In this document: in pieces, positions 32,949 to 40,459 of the stretch
Numbering within the stretch: position 1 is the first letter of the stretch
Layout of the letters: every line of letters starts with the position of its first letter
Source: JBGSUE01 sp041753515
Lineage (GTDB): Bacteria > Patescibacteriota > Microgenomatia > UBA10105 > UBA927
Direction: 5' to 3'
DNA: 64,000 bases
NCBI GenBank assembly: GCA_041753515.1
Contig: JBGSUE010000040.1
Location: 1 to 64,000, forward strand
Made by a program: the position numbers and the translations under genes
Notes under the pieces: generated by a model
Seen by the model: only the letters and a program-made list of their open reading frames with translations
Told to the model about the DNA's origin: nothing
Database searches by the model: none

Positions 32949-32996
32949 ATTATTAGTATATTTCTGATGCACGTGCATTCTAAATATACTAATAAT
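32949..32996. other. 48-bp palindrome
   Basis: Perfect 15-bp arms, ATTATTAGTATATTT (32949-32963) and its complement (32982-32996), flank an inner 12-bp palindrome ATGCACGTGCAT (32967-32978). There is no T-run after it, so it is not a standard terminator. It may be an operator or cruciform. A TATACT box (32985-32990) lies inside the right arm. Confidence 0.7.
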
Positions 32997-32999
32997 CAT

Positions 33000-33038
33000 A
33001 TGTACATCTATTTTATTGGATCATCTCAAATACTATGA
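33000..33038 (+). CDS. Possible 12-codon leader ORF
   Basis: ATG at 33000, 9 nt after a TATACT box, encodes MYIYFIGSSQIL and stops at TGA 33036-33038. The stop overlaps the start codons of the following GT-C gene (ATGATG). Translation of the short ORF could feed ribosomes to the next gene. It may also be chance. Confidence 0.3.
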   Translation: MYIYFIGSSQIL

Positions 33039-34543
33039 TGCTTCTTGTGATTCTTCTTATACTCAGCGCAACCGTTGCAAACATGAGTGCGTTTATTGCC
33101 CAAATCGCAGCCCAACCGTCCAATACTGTGTATCTTGGGACCATCCATTACTGGGAAGACTACTTTTTTCTTCTCAATCATTTTTTTCAGGGAGCTCACG
33201 GACAGTGGTTGGCGGTAAACCAGCTCACCCACGATATTCCCGGCACCACAATCATTTATTGGTCCAATGTTCTCATGGGAAAAATCGGCGGACTCTTCGG
33301 ATTGTCTCCCCAATTCACATACTCCCTCAGTGTTCTTATATTGACGTTTCTTTCCCTTGGCGCACTCTTTATTCTGATTCAAAAACTCGTACCGGAGAAA
33401 AAAAAAGCGCTTCTGGCATTTTTCTTTGCCGTCACAGCCACATCATTACCCAACCGTGTCGTATCCGGAGAAACCGGACAGATGATCACCTGGCCGTTTC
33501 AGATCTGGGGCACGACCCATCTGGCTCTGGACCGCTTAGGCGGTGCCCCCCATCATTTATTTCGAAATGTGCTTGCTTATATATTTTTATATTTTCTATT
33601 TTCAAAAAAATCCACCATGTCCATTATCGTTGCCTTTTTTCTTGCTTCTGTTAATCCCACACAAGCCCTTCTATCACTTGGCATATTCAGCATCGTGAAT
33701 TGGCAAGACATAAAACGGCTATTACCAACATGGGTTTCCGTAGTGTTTATGACTCTGTGGGTCAACCATGATTTACACTCGGAAGCATATCGGGTTGCCG
33801 CGGCATGGGACGGATCCCAGAATAGTTACACGACTCTGCCGTTTCTGATGGCGTCAATTGGTCCAATTGGACTCATTAGTCTCATTGGTCTAATGAAAAA
33901 AAATTTTTCCCGTATCGAATTGTTCGGACTCCTGACAATTCTTTCAACATATTTCTATTTCATGACTCCCATCCCGAAACTTCTCCATGTTTCAAATCTA
34001 CGGCTTCTTTTTCCCTCAACGCACGTATTTTTCGGCATCTTCGCCGCCAGTGGGGCGTTATATCTTTCAAAAAAAATTCCTCTCGTCCTCATCCTGATTC
34101 TCTACTCTCTTCTCACTATTCCTACTCTCGATTGGGAAATCGGCATGAAAACGTCAAATATCAAACCGAACGACCAGCTCCTCTATCTCCCTTCCTTGGT
34201 GCATGAAGGATTCGTGTATCTGTCTACACAAACTCCCTTTACGGACGTAACCCTCGGCAATCCGGGAAGCCACATGGACATCCTCATTCCGGCCCTCTCC
34301 GGCCACACAACCTATGTTGCCCATTTCTTGGAAACGAAAGATTACCCCCGAAAAAAGGCAGAAACGGAAAAATTCTATTCACTGCAGTTGACACCGGATA
34401 AAGCACAAAAATGGCTGACCGAAAATACCATCAGATATATTTTGTTTACGAAGTATGATGGAGATAAAACGAAGTTTGAAGAAAATTACAGCTTCCTGAA
34501 ACCCGCATTTTCCAATCCGGAAAGTACGGTCTATCAATTCTAA
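33035..34543 (+). CDS. GT-C-like membrane protein, 'YTxEP' paralogue family
   Basis: 502 aa; two ATGs in a row at 33035 and 33038. About eleven membrane helices. The first outer loop, GTIHYWEDYFFLLNHFFQGAHGQWLAVNQLTHDIPGT followed by LMGKIGG, aligns with the paralogues, although the YTSEP motif is altered. The C-terminal outer domain holds ALSGHTTYVAHF, YPRKKAETEKFYSLQLTPDKA and IRYILFTKYDGDKTKFEENYSFLK, very close to the gene starting at 36006. A 9-nt-type repeat (33850-33893) encodes IGPIGLISLIGL in one helix. It is likely a polyprenyl-phosphate-dependent glycosyltransferase, but no catalytic proof is visible. The 3' end overlaps the RelE-type toxin gene by 4 bp. Confidence 0.75.
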   Translation: MMLLVILLILSATVANMSAFIAQIAAQPSNTVYLGTIHYWEDYFFLLNHFFQGAHGQWLAVNQLTHDIPGTTIIYWSNVLMGKIGGLFGLSPQFTYSLSVLILTFLSLGALFILIQKLVPEKKKALLAFFFAVTATSLPNRVVSGETGQMITWPFQIWGTTHLALDRLGGAPHHLFRNVLAYIFLYFLFSKKSTMSIIVAFFLASVNPTQALLSLGIFSIVNWQDIKRLLPTWVSVVFMTLWVNHDLHSEAYRVAAAWDGSQNSYTTLPFLMASIGPIGLISLIGLMKKNFSRIELFGLLTILSTYFYFMTPIPKLLHVSNLRLLFPSTHVFFGIFAASGALYLSKKIPLVLILILYSLLTIPTLDWEIGMKTSNIKPNDQLLYLPSLVHEGFVYLSTQTPFTDVTLGNPGSHMDILIPALSGHTTYVAHFLETKDYPRKKAETEKFYSLQLTPDKAQKWLTENTIRYILFTKYDGDKTKFEENYSFLKPAFSNPESTVYQF

Positions 34544-34794
34544 TTATAATGCACGGTAATTGACAAAATTTCTATCGCATCTTTGTCAGGACGGAAAACA
34601 AATAAGGCTCGGTATTTCCTATCGATCCTAAACGAATAGACTCCGAATTCTTTCGGTTCAAGTTTTTCAACATGAAGACCCGGATGGTTAATATTGGTGG
34701 TAATGAGAACTGCTTTTGCGTCAAATTTTTTCCTGATACCGTGACGAAGGAGGTCGTCTTTCAGCTTCTTTTTTATCGGCAGGACTGGCGGCAT
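34540..34794 (-). CDS. RelE/ParE-family toxin
   Basis: 84 aa. Pattern KKFDAKAVLITTNINHPGLHVEKLEPKEFGVYSFRIDRKYRALFVFRPDKDAIEILSITVHYN. This is the RelE/ParE fold: helical hairpin, then beta strands with the conserved L-P-G-x-S/YSFRID-x-KYRA core and a final H-Y. Toxins of this fold cut mRNA in the ribosome or inhibit gyrase; which one is not clear. It follows its RHH antitoxin by 6 nt and overlaps the convergent GT-C gene by 4 bp. Confidence 0.85.
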   Translation of the reverse strand: MPPVLPIKKKLKDDLLRHGIRKKFDAKAVLITTNINHPGLHVEKLEPKEFGVYSFRIDRKYRALFVFRPDKDAIEILSITVHYN

Positions 34795-34800
34795 ATGAGC

Positions 34801-35085
34801 TCATGTAAAATAATCACTCTGTGAGAGTGCGCTTTTCAGGTCTTTCAGAAAATCAGGGGAATATTTTCCGGTATTTTGAAAACCGGATAAAATTTTGGCT
34901 ATAGAACGGGTAGAGGGCGGATCAAGAGGTAGGACACTCGCCTGGTCAACAAGTTCGGGTTTATGGCGCACCAGGCGCAAAACCGCGCGAAAAAGCTCGC
35001 TGCGGCTGGCAAAACCGTATTTGGAAACCATTGAGTCAATAAAACTGACTTGATCGGATGGAAGTGAAATATTCACGGAACTCAT
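34801..35085 (-). CDS. Ribbon-helix-helix antitoxin
   Basis: 94 aa from the ATG at 35085; the open frame extends 21 codons further, but through the promoter. The N-terminal RHH domain is VNISLPSDQVSFIDSMVSKYGFASRSELFRAVLRLV, as in ParD/CopG proteins. The C-terminal half (FQNTGKYSPDFLKDLKSALSQSDYF) likely wraps the toxin. RHH antitoxins repress their own promoter; here the -10 box ends 6 nt before the ATG, so bound protein would directly cover the start site. Confidence 0.87.
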   Translation of the reverse strand: MSSVNISLPSDQVSFIDSMVSKYGFASRSELFRAVLRLVRHKPELVDQASVLPLDPPSTRSIAKILSGFQNTGKYSPDFLKDLKSALSQSDYFT

Positions 35086-35091
35086 AACCAA

Positions 35092-35121
35092 ACTATACCA
35101 AACTTTGCCAATTTTTGTCAA
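35092..35121 (-). promoter_or_regulatory. Leaderless promoter of the RHH/RelE pair
   Basis: Minus strand: TTGACA, 18-nt spacer, TATAGT, then 6 nt (TTGGTT) and the ATG at 35085. Full consensus -35 and a 5/6 -10. Confidence 0.8.
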
Positions 35122-35148
35122 AACCAATTTCCCCAACCCCCGACCCAA

Positions 35149-35298
35149 TCGGAGCCTCGGAAAATGGATGGACGTGATGGTATTTTCAAATACCCAGTAT
35201 TGGGTATCTCAAAACACCAAGGCATACGACAATGAAACTACAACGACAGAGCAAACAACGCTCCGGCCTGGGTGTTGACGAACTTATGTTGTGGGGGT
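35149..35298. other. Short intergenic region with small inverted repeat
   Basis: Contains ATACCCA (35193-35199) and TGGGTAT (35204-35210) around four bases, and no coding signal. It may end the transcript of the four-helix membrane protein, although no T-run follows. Confidence 0.3.
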
Positions 35299-35733
35299 CT
35301 ATTGGGTATCGCGCACGCGGTCACCGGTTTCAACCTCTTCAGACTGCGGGGTAACCATACCCTGAAAAACCGCAGCCAATATTCCAGCTGAACAGATTGA
35401 AAACAGAATCGGCAGTACAACCGTGAGGTAGTACATATTACCGATAAACGTGAAAATCGATGCCACTCCGACCAAAATGTGAACGGCAATCATCCCATTT
35501 TTTCCGTTACCGTCTGTCCAGCCCCATGACAATGCAATCCCCAAAATTCCGATCAGGAGGAAACACATGTATCCCAAGAAAATCCACACTTCGTGAAGCG
35601 GATTTCCACCTGAAAGATTGACGCCAGCAACGATCGCCAGCATCAGATTTCCAACAACACCTGCGGTCGGGAGGATTCCCAACCCCATGGCGGCCGCAAG
35701 TTGCAGCCGTTGTTCAGCAGACAGTTTGTTCAT
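35299..35733 (-). CDS. Four-helix membrane protein with structured leader, unknown function
   Basis: 144 aa. Four hydrophobic segments: ILPTAGVVGNLMLAIVAGVNL, VWIFLGYMCFLLIGILGIALSWGW, MIAVHILVGVASIFTFIGNMYY and VVLPILFSICSAGILAAVFQG. The polar acidic C-terminus ends GDRVRDTQ. No family is recognised. Unlike most first genes here it has a strong Shine-Dalgarno site: AGAGGAG (35746-35740) with 6 nt to the ATG. Upstream lies a leader with two hairpins, one like an intrinsic terminator, so expression is probably controlled after transcription starts. Confidence 0.7.
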   Translation of the reverse strand: MNKLSAEQRLQLAAAMGLGILPTAGVVGNLMLAIVAGVNLSGGNPLHEVWIFLGYMCFLLIGILGIALSWGWTDGNGKNGMIAVHILVGVASIFTFIGNMYYLTVVLPILFSICSAGILAAVFQGMVTPQSEEVETGDRVRDTQ

Positions 35734-35739
35734 TTTTTA

Positions 35740-35746
35740 CTCCTCT
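35740..35746 (-). promoter_or_regulatory. Strong Shine-Dalgarno site
   Basis: AGAGGAG, 6 nt before the ATG at 35733. It is notable because most first genes in this window have no room for a ribosome-binding site. Confidence 0.8.
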
Positions 35747-35762
35747 TATGTGAATTTTTGAA

Positions 35763-35808
35763 AAACGCCGGAGATGAAGAGAATTATGTCTCACCATATC
35801 CGGCGTTT
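35763..35808 (-). terminator. Terminator-like hairpin in the leader of the four-helix protein gene
   Basis: Perfect 10-bp stem AAACGCCGGA/TCCGGCGTTT with a 26-nt loop, followed on the minus strand by TTTTTC. No minus-strand gene lies upstream, so it fits an attenuator rather than an end-of-gene terminator. Confidence 0.6.
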
Positions 35809-35876
35809 CCATCTGAGGAGTATGTGTATGCCTTGTTAATGTACTGGAAGAAACACGATATATTTAAAGCCAGCAA

Positions 35877-35916
35877 GATAGACTCACATCATGATCAACC
35901 TGGCCAGGAGTCTATC
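35877..35916 (-). other. Second leader hairpin
   Basis: Perfect 9-bp inverted repeat GATAGACTC (35877-35885) and GAGTCTATC (35908-35916) with a 22-nt loop. It lies upstream of the terminator-like hairpin. Confidence 0.55.
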
Positions 35917-35946
35917 AAAAGAAGAAGAAGAAGAAGAAGAAGTCAA
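35914..35946 (-). promoter_or_regulatory. GAA-repeat tract between possible -35 and -10 boxes
   Basis: (GAA)7 at 35921-35941. On the minus strand TTGACT (35946-35941) and TTTGAT (35919-35914) flank 21 nt of the tract. Loss of one repeat unit would give an 18-nt spacer, so this could be a phase-variable promoter for the four-helix protein gene. The -10 match is only 4/6. Confidence 0.35.
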
Positions 35947-35992
35947 GACTATAGGGCTAATTTCGAGGCTGGAAACGGACACCATAATCCGA

Positions 35993-35998
35993 TAAAAT
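35993..35998 (+). promoter_or_regulatory. -10 box of leaderless GT-C gene
   Basis: TAAAAT ends 7 nt before the ATG at 36006. A weak -35 (TGGAAA, 35970-35975) lies 17 nt upstream. Confidence 0.55.
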
Positions 35999-36005
35999 AG
36001 AGCGT

Positions 36006-37652
36006 ATGGTCATGAAAAAATATTTTGAACCCGTCTTTGTCGCCCTCTTCATCATCTTCATGACGGCGGTCAACCTGTGGCACGTGATCTACCACGCACA
36101 ATCACGGCCGCCAAATACGGTATATGTGGGCATCTCCCACCACTACGAAGACTACTTCTACTACCTCTCCCAACTCACCCAGGGAGCGCAAAAATCGTGG
36201 GAAGTGAAAAATCTCTACACATCCGAACCCATCCCGGCGACTCCTCTCTGGTGGGTAAATATTATACTCGGAAAAGTGTCAGCACTCCTACATGTCCCTG
36301 TATTTACCGTATATACAGCATCGCTTTTTGCCGCGACGCCACTACTTTTGGCAACGCTGTACCTGGGCTCGCGTATGCTTTTTCCAAAAAATACTAACCT
36401 TCGTCTGGGGACTCTCCTCATAACTGTTCTTGCAACAGCAGGTTATAGATATATTGACGGTCGGATTGATCCAATTGTGTATTTCTATAACTATACGAGC
36501 TCTCTCAACAGGCTTGGCGGTGTCACGCATCTCATGCTCCAAAACATCCTGTCTCTTCTGATCATTCTTTATGGCTCCGCGATCATTGAATCCGACAAAA
36601 AAATAAGTAGAAATACCCTTATTGTGAGCATAAGCGCATTCCTTCTGGCTTTCATCAACCCCGTATATGTTGTCCTTGATGCTGTGGCAATCTCGCTTGT
36701 TGCGCTAACCCGTATTCGCAGAAAACTTCTCACGAGTGCCCTTATTATCGGCATTCCACTGCTGATTCCATATATCCTCATGCAACGCACATTTGATATC
36801 CCCTTCTACCAGTATTTCCGCTGGTGGGAGTCATCGGTCCTTCGCGCCCCCACATACAACTTTTGGCACTCGTACGGCATCCTCATCTATCTTCTCCCTT
36901 TGGGGGTTATCCCATTTTTAAAAAAAGGCGGGGCTCTGCGGTGGACCGGACTTGTCTGGGCAGTTCTCCCAGTCATCATGTATTGGTCCCCCATCCCCGG
37001 CATTCTCCACATCCCGGTCTTCCGTCTCACCCAGCCGCCACAGTACCTAATCCTCGGGGCCATTGCAGCGGAGGGCTTATGGATCCTTTGTCATCCCGAA
37101 CTTGTTTCGGGATCCCGTTTCATTAACTGGATGCTGAAACGAGTTCAGCATGACGGGAAAAAAATATACAATCATAATAATTCTAAAATAATTCTATTTT
37201 GGTTATTAACTACTCTATTTCTCATTAATCAATACCCGATGCTCTACGAGGAAGTGCGGGCGCGGCGCGACAACTACACCCTTATCTCATGGCTCAACCA
37301 TATGGATAAAAACCTGTACGAAGGACTTATGACTTTTTCTACCATGCCGCATAATCAGATAGCTCTTGCATTCAACAATCTGGAACTCATCGTGCCGGCA
37401 ATTTCGGGACACACAGTTTACCAGGCCCACCGGTCGCTGACCCTTGAGTATCCGCGCAAAATCGGTGAGGCAGCAACATTTTTCACTATGCAGCTTACCC
37501 CGTCCGATGCGCTGTCATTTCTTAAAACCAACACCATCGGCTACATCCTCTGGAGAAAATCAGACGGCGACAGACGCGAATTTGAGGCATACTATCCATT
37601 CCTCACTAAAACCTATGAAAATTCTACTCTCATCATCTATACTGTGCAGTAA
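36006..37652 (+). CDS. GT-C-like membrane protein, 'YTSEP' family, with in-frame REP-like insertion
   Basis: 548 aa. About eleven membrane helices. The first outer loop GISHHYEDYFYYLSQLTQGAQKSWEVKNLYTSEP is followed by ILGKVSAL, as in its paralogues. The C-terminal outer domain has AISGHTVYQAHRSLTLEYPRKIGEA, FFTMQLTPSDALSFL and IGYILWRKSDGDRREFEAYYPFL, nearly matching the 33035 gene. Residues about 362-384 (CHPELVSGSRFINWMLKRVQHDG) are not family sequence; they are the translation of a REP-like palindrome inserted in a loop between helices. The frame is intact, so the protein probably tolerates it. Its stop overlaps the next start (TAATG). Confidence 0.78.
   Translation: MVMKKYFEPVFVALFIIFMTAVNLWHVIYHAQSRPPNTVYVGISHHYEDYFYYLSQLTQGAQKSWEVKNLYTSEPIPATPLWWVNIILGKVSALLHVPVFTVYTASLFAATPLLLATLYLGSRMLFPKNTNLRLGTLLITVLATAGYRYIDGRIDPIVYFYNYTSSLNRLGGVTHLMLQNILSLLIILYGSAIIESDKKISRNTLIVSISAFLLAFINPVYVVLDAVAISLVALTRIRRKLLTSALIIGIPLLIPYILMQRTFDIPFYQYFRWWESSVLRAPTYNFWHSYGILIYLLPLGVIPFLKKGGALRWTGLVWAVLPVIMYWSPIPGILHIPVFRLTQPPQYLILGAIAAEGLWILCHPELVSGSRFINWMLKRVQHDGKKIYNHNNSKIILFWLLTTLFLINQYPMLYEEVRARRDNYTLISWLNHMDKNLYEGLMTFSTMPHNQIALAFNNLELIVPAISGHTVYQAHRSLTLEYPRKIGEAATFFTMQLTPSDALSFLKTNTIGYILWRKSDGDRREFEAYYPFLTKTYENSTLIIYTVQ
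37089..37157. repeat. REP-like palindrome inserted in a coding region
   Basis: TGTCATCCCGAACTTGTTTC and its inverted partner ending GTTCAGCATGACGGG flank a short loop. It is the only REP-like copy inside a CDS in this window and it keeps the reading frame. Confidence 0.85.
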
Positions 37653-38863
37653 TGCACAATAAGCACTTCATCATTCTTCTTCTTTGTGCCGGATTCCTGT
37701 TCAGATTGTACTTCTTTTCCTGGACGGAAACGCGCCTTATCCATGATATGGAAACCAACCATACGCATGCTCTGACTCTCATGGAGGGTAAGATTGCCAC
37801 CGACTGCTGCAATAAAAACGTGGAATATAGCATGTTTTTGGCAATAATCTACTCTATCTTTAAAACCACAGAATTGTATCCCGTCAAAATACTCCAGATT
37901 CTCATGGATGTTTCGACAGGATTCCTGCTGTATCTCACTGCACAAAAAATCAACAAAAAATCAGCTATTCCTGTACTCATCCTCTATCTGTTCAATCCGT
38001 TGACCAGCGCATTTACCGGATTACGGCTTGCCGAAATACTTACGATTTGGTACATCACACTTATTGCGTACGTTCTCACACTCAAAAAATCACCGCTCCT
38101 ATGGCTGGCAGTCGGACTACTTCTCGGAAATCTCGTATTCGTGAGGCTCCAATTCTTTTACTTCTCCGTAGTCTTTATTATATTATTGGTATTACAAAAT
38201 AAATTCCGGCTGAGTGTTTTTATTTTACTGTGTTCCGGATTTCTTCTGGGTAGTGCCTATATGCCTATTGCCAATTATGCCAATTACGGAAAAGCGTCCT
38301 TCACCCCGCCATACAACTGGATGTGGGGAGTGGGACTGTATTCCAATTTTTACCGCGAAACGCGCAAGAGCGAAATAGAATCACCGCTCAATAAAACGCC
38401 AAATCTCACCGAATGGCGGATTTTCGATGAATACCTGTACGCGGATTCGCTTGAAACAACTGCCAATCTCGAAAAAAAATACAAAGCACTTTTTATAGAA
38501 AAAATCCGTACAGATTGGCTCCTGTTTACGAAACACCAGATGCAGAATATCATATGGTTGTGGGATAAAAACCACCTATCCGAATACATCGACCCATACT
38601 ACCCTGCCAATGAAATCCCTGTTCGTATATATAATTTCATATTATTGGTTTTGTCTGTATTTGGATTTTCGCACTACGCAAAGCGAAAAACTCTCCGCGA
38701 CCCCTTTTCCCTTTTGACCTTTTCCCTGTTTCTGTATATCACGTTCATGTTTTCCCTCGTTTCAAACGAATCCCGCCAGACTCTTGCGTTTTATCCCCTC
38801 ATCTTCCTCTGGGCCGGATACGGAATATCAAATACATTTAGTTTTAAAACTGATCAATCCTAA
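37652..38863 (+). CDS. GT-C membrane glycosyltransferase (PMT_2-like)
   Basis: 403 aa. About nine membrane helices. The first outer loop, SWTETRLIHDMETNHTHALTLMEG, carries acidic residues in the place used by PMT/ArnT enzymes. LYLFNPLTSAFTGLRLAEILTIWYITLIAYVL resembles the genes starting at 58150 and 62564 (NPFTSGYVGVGLSE and NPFTSAYAGVILTE), so the three form a second paralogue group. A C-terminal segment LVSNESRQTLAFYPLIFLWAGYGI matches SHAEPRLTIPAYPILFLYAGYSI in those proteins. Translation is coupled to the upstream GT-C gene through TAATG. Confidence 0.8.
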   Translation: MHNKHFIILLLCAGFLFRLYFFSWTETRLIHDMETNHTHALTLMEGKIATDCCNKNVEYSMFLAIIYSIFKTTELYPVKILQILMDVSTGFLLYLTAQKINKKSAIPVLILYLFNPLTSAFTGLRLAEILTIWYITLIAYVLTLKKSPLLWLAVGLLLGNLVFVRLQFFYFSVVFIILLVLQNKFRLSVFILLCSGFLLGSAYMPIANYANYGKASFTPPYNWMWGVGLYSNFYRETRKSEIESPLNKTPNLTEWRIFDEYLYADSLETTANLEKKYKALFIEKIRTDWLLFTKHQMQNIIWLWDKNHLSEYIDPYYPANEIPVRIYNFILLVLSVFGFSHYAKRKTLRDPFSLLTFSLFLYITFMFSLVSNESRQTLAFYPLIFLWAGYGISNTFSFKTDQS

Positions 38864-38870
38864 CAAAGGA

Positions 38871-38971
38871 TGTCATCGCGAGCCAAGCTCAGCTTGGCGT
38901 GGCGATCTAAATCGGAATTCAAATCATCCCCACGGGATTGCTTCTCCGTGGGAACGGTATCGCAATGACAT
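38871..38971. repeat. REP-like repeat, GCGAG type
   Basis: Starts TGTCATCGCGAGCCAAGC and ends GCAATGACAT. The first 35 nt (CATCGCGAGCC onward) match the copy at 55935 exactly. It lies between two GT-C genes. Confidence 0.82.
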
Positions 38972-39057
38972 TTTTCTTTGAAAATTTCTGAATCTGTAGA
39001 GAATATATATTTCAGATGAATCATGATTCAATCAACTTGGTATTCATTATCGTAAAG

Positions 39058-39063
39058 TATAAT
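39058..39063 (+). promoter_or_regulatory. -10 box of leaderless GT-C gene
   Basis: TATAAT ends 7 nt before the ATG at 39071. Confidence 0.6.
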
Positions 39064-39070
39064 GTAGTTC

Positions 39071-40459
39071 ATGAATATACTAGTAAAAATTCTTATTGGT
39101 ATCACGACGGGGGTACTCATCATCCACTTCCTGTTCGCATGGATGGTCACCAATGTCGACACATCCTACTTTCATGCATTTGCCAACTACATCCGGACTG
39201 GTGTGTATGAACACTTCATGCTCTATGAATACAAAAAACCGCTCACCAATAATGCACCACTGTACAGTGTTTTGCTTGCGTCCGTTTACGCGTTTCCCTC
39301 ATCCGATATCCTCCTTCATGCCGTCCAGCTTGCCATGCTCGTCCACACCGGATATATGGTCTTCCGGATGCTTCTTCGATATACCGGAAAATCATTGGCA
39401 ATCATCAGCGGCTCTATAACAATTCTTATCCCGGGAAACCTAGCGTATGCATCCCACATCATGAGTGAAATCACCATGCAGTATTTTTTTACCTCCTATA
39501 TGTACCTCCTATGGGAAAATGTCCACACAAAAAAAACATCATACCTAACCCAGGCTGTATTCATGGGGTTTGCCATGGGTCTCGTCCGGTACTCATACAT
39601 CATCTGCGGTCCACTTGCACTAGCCTATCTTCTTCGGACTCACAGAAAAATCGACAAAACATATATTTTTCCGGCAGTTGGCATTGTGGTCATCCTTGTC
39701 TGGATGTTGGTCCACAAAGGGATAACCGGAGTTTTTGGTTTGTCGGACTTCTCACGATTACGGTACAACATGGTCATGATGTATGAAGCGCAGGTAAGTC
39801 CTCCGGAGGCGGACCCTTCAACTATAGAACTGCATTCGTTTCTGCCGGAAGGATTTGACCTGAGAAAACCTTTTTGGGAATTTGAACCCTATATCAATCC
39901 GATAACCGGCAATGATTTTCAGGAACTGGACCGGATTGTGGGTTCAGCCGGTATTGCAGCACTTCGATCACACCCGGAAAAACTCATAACGATTGCATTC
40001 TATAATTTTTTCAAACTCCACAACGTAGATTACCCCCACCAGACGCCCTATTCTCCAAGCCTTGCAGACTTCGGTAATCCGGATGCTGAATTTCCCAACT
40101 ATTGCACAACATTTAAAACATTGCGTACCTGCGAACCGATCATTTCACTCCCCTTTTCGGTGCCTGTCTGGAATAGTATATTTATTCTCTTCAACTGGTT
40201 TTACCGGTTTATATTCCCCATCTGGAGCATCTGGATATTTTTTCCGGCACTTTTCTATAGTCTGGCGAAAAACAGGAAAACACGTTTGTTGGCTTTGTTT
40301 TATATTGCTGCCCGCATACCGATAGCAGTCTTCACGTTTCCCCATGCCCGTTATCTTGTCCCGTTCTACCCGGTCATGATGATGATGACAATGCTGTTTC
40401 TTTCTGATGCCGTACGATTGTTTCGTAATACGTATACGTCTTTCTCAATCCGTCCATAA
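39071..40459 (+). CDS. GT-C-like membrane protein
   Basis: 462 aa with about nine membrane helices. An acidic first outer loop, VTNVDTSYFHAFANYIRTGVYEHFMLYEYKKPLTNNAPLYSVLLA, suits a PMT-type transferase. Later outer parts include HSFLPEGFDLRKPFWEFEPYINPITGNDF and Cys-containing FPNYCTTFKTLRTCEPIISLPF, with two cysteines that could pair. The C-terminal helices contain FTFPHARYLVPFYPVMMMM, the counterpart of the AEPRLTIP motif in PMT_2-like proteins. Its leaderless promoter follows a REP-like repeat. The 3' end overlaps the convergent epimerase gene by 86 bp, the longest overlap here. Function is inferred from fold pattern only. Confidence 0.75.
   Translation: MNILVKILIGITTGVLIIHFLFAWMVTNVDTSYFHAFANYIRTGVYEHFMLYEYKKPLTNNAPLYSVLLASVYAFPSSDILLHAVQLAMLVHTGYMVFRMLLRYTGKSLAIISGSITILIPGNLAYASHIMSEITMQYFFTSYMYLLWENVHTKKTSYLTQAVFMGFAMGLVRYSYIICGPLALAYLLRTHRKIDKTYIFPAVGIVVILVWMLVHKGITGVFGLSDFSRLRYNMVMMYEAQVSPPEADPSTIELHSFLPEGFDLRKPFWEFEPYINPITGNDFQELDRIVGSAGIAALRSHPEKLITIAFYNFFKLHNVDYPHQTPYSPSLADFGNPDAEFPNYCTTFKTLRTCEPIISLPFSVPVWNSIFILFNWFYRFIFPIWSIWIFFPALFYSLAKNRKTRLLALFYIAARIPIAVFTFPHARYLVPFYPVMMMMTMLFLSDAVRLFRNTYTSFSIRP

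Noticed and set aside
35298..36005. Extra ORFs such as 35238-35489 (minus) and 35701-36000 (plus)
   Set aside because: They are shadows of the four-helix gene and its leader; the plus-strand one contains the GAA repeat as a poly-Arg stretch.
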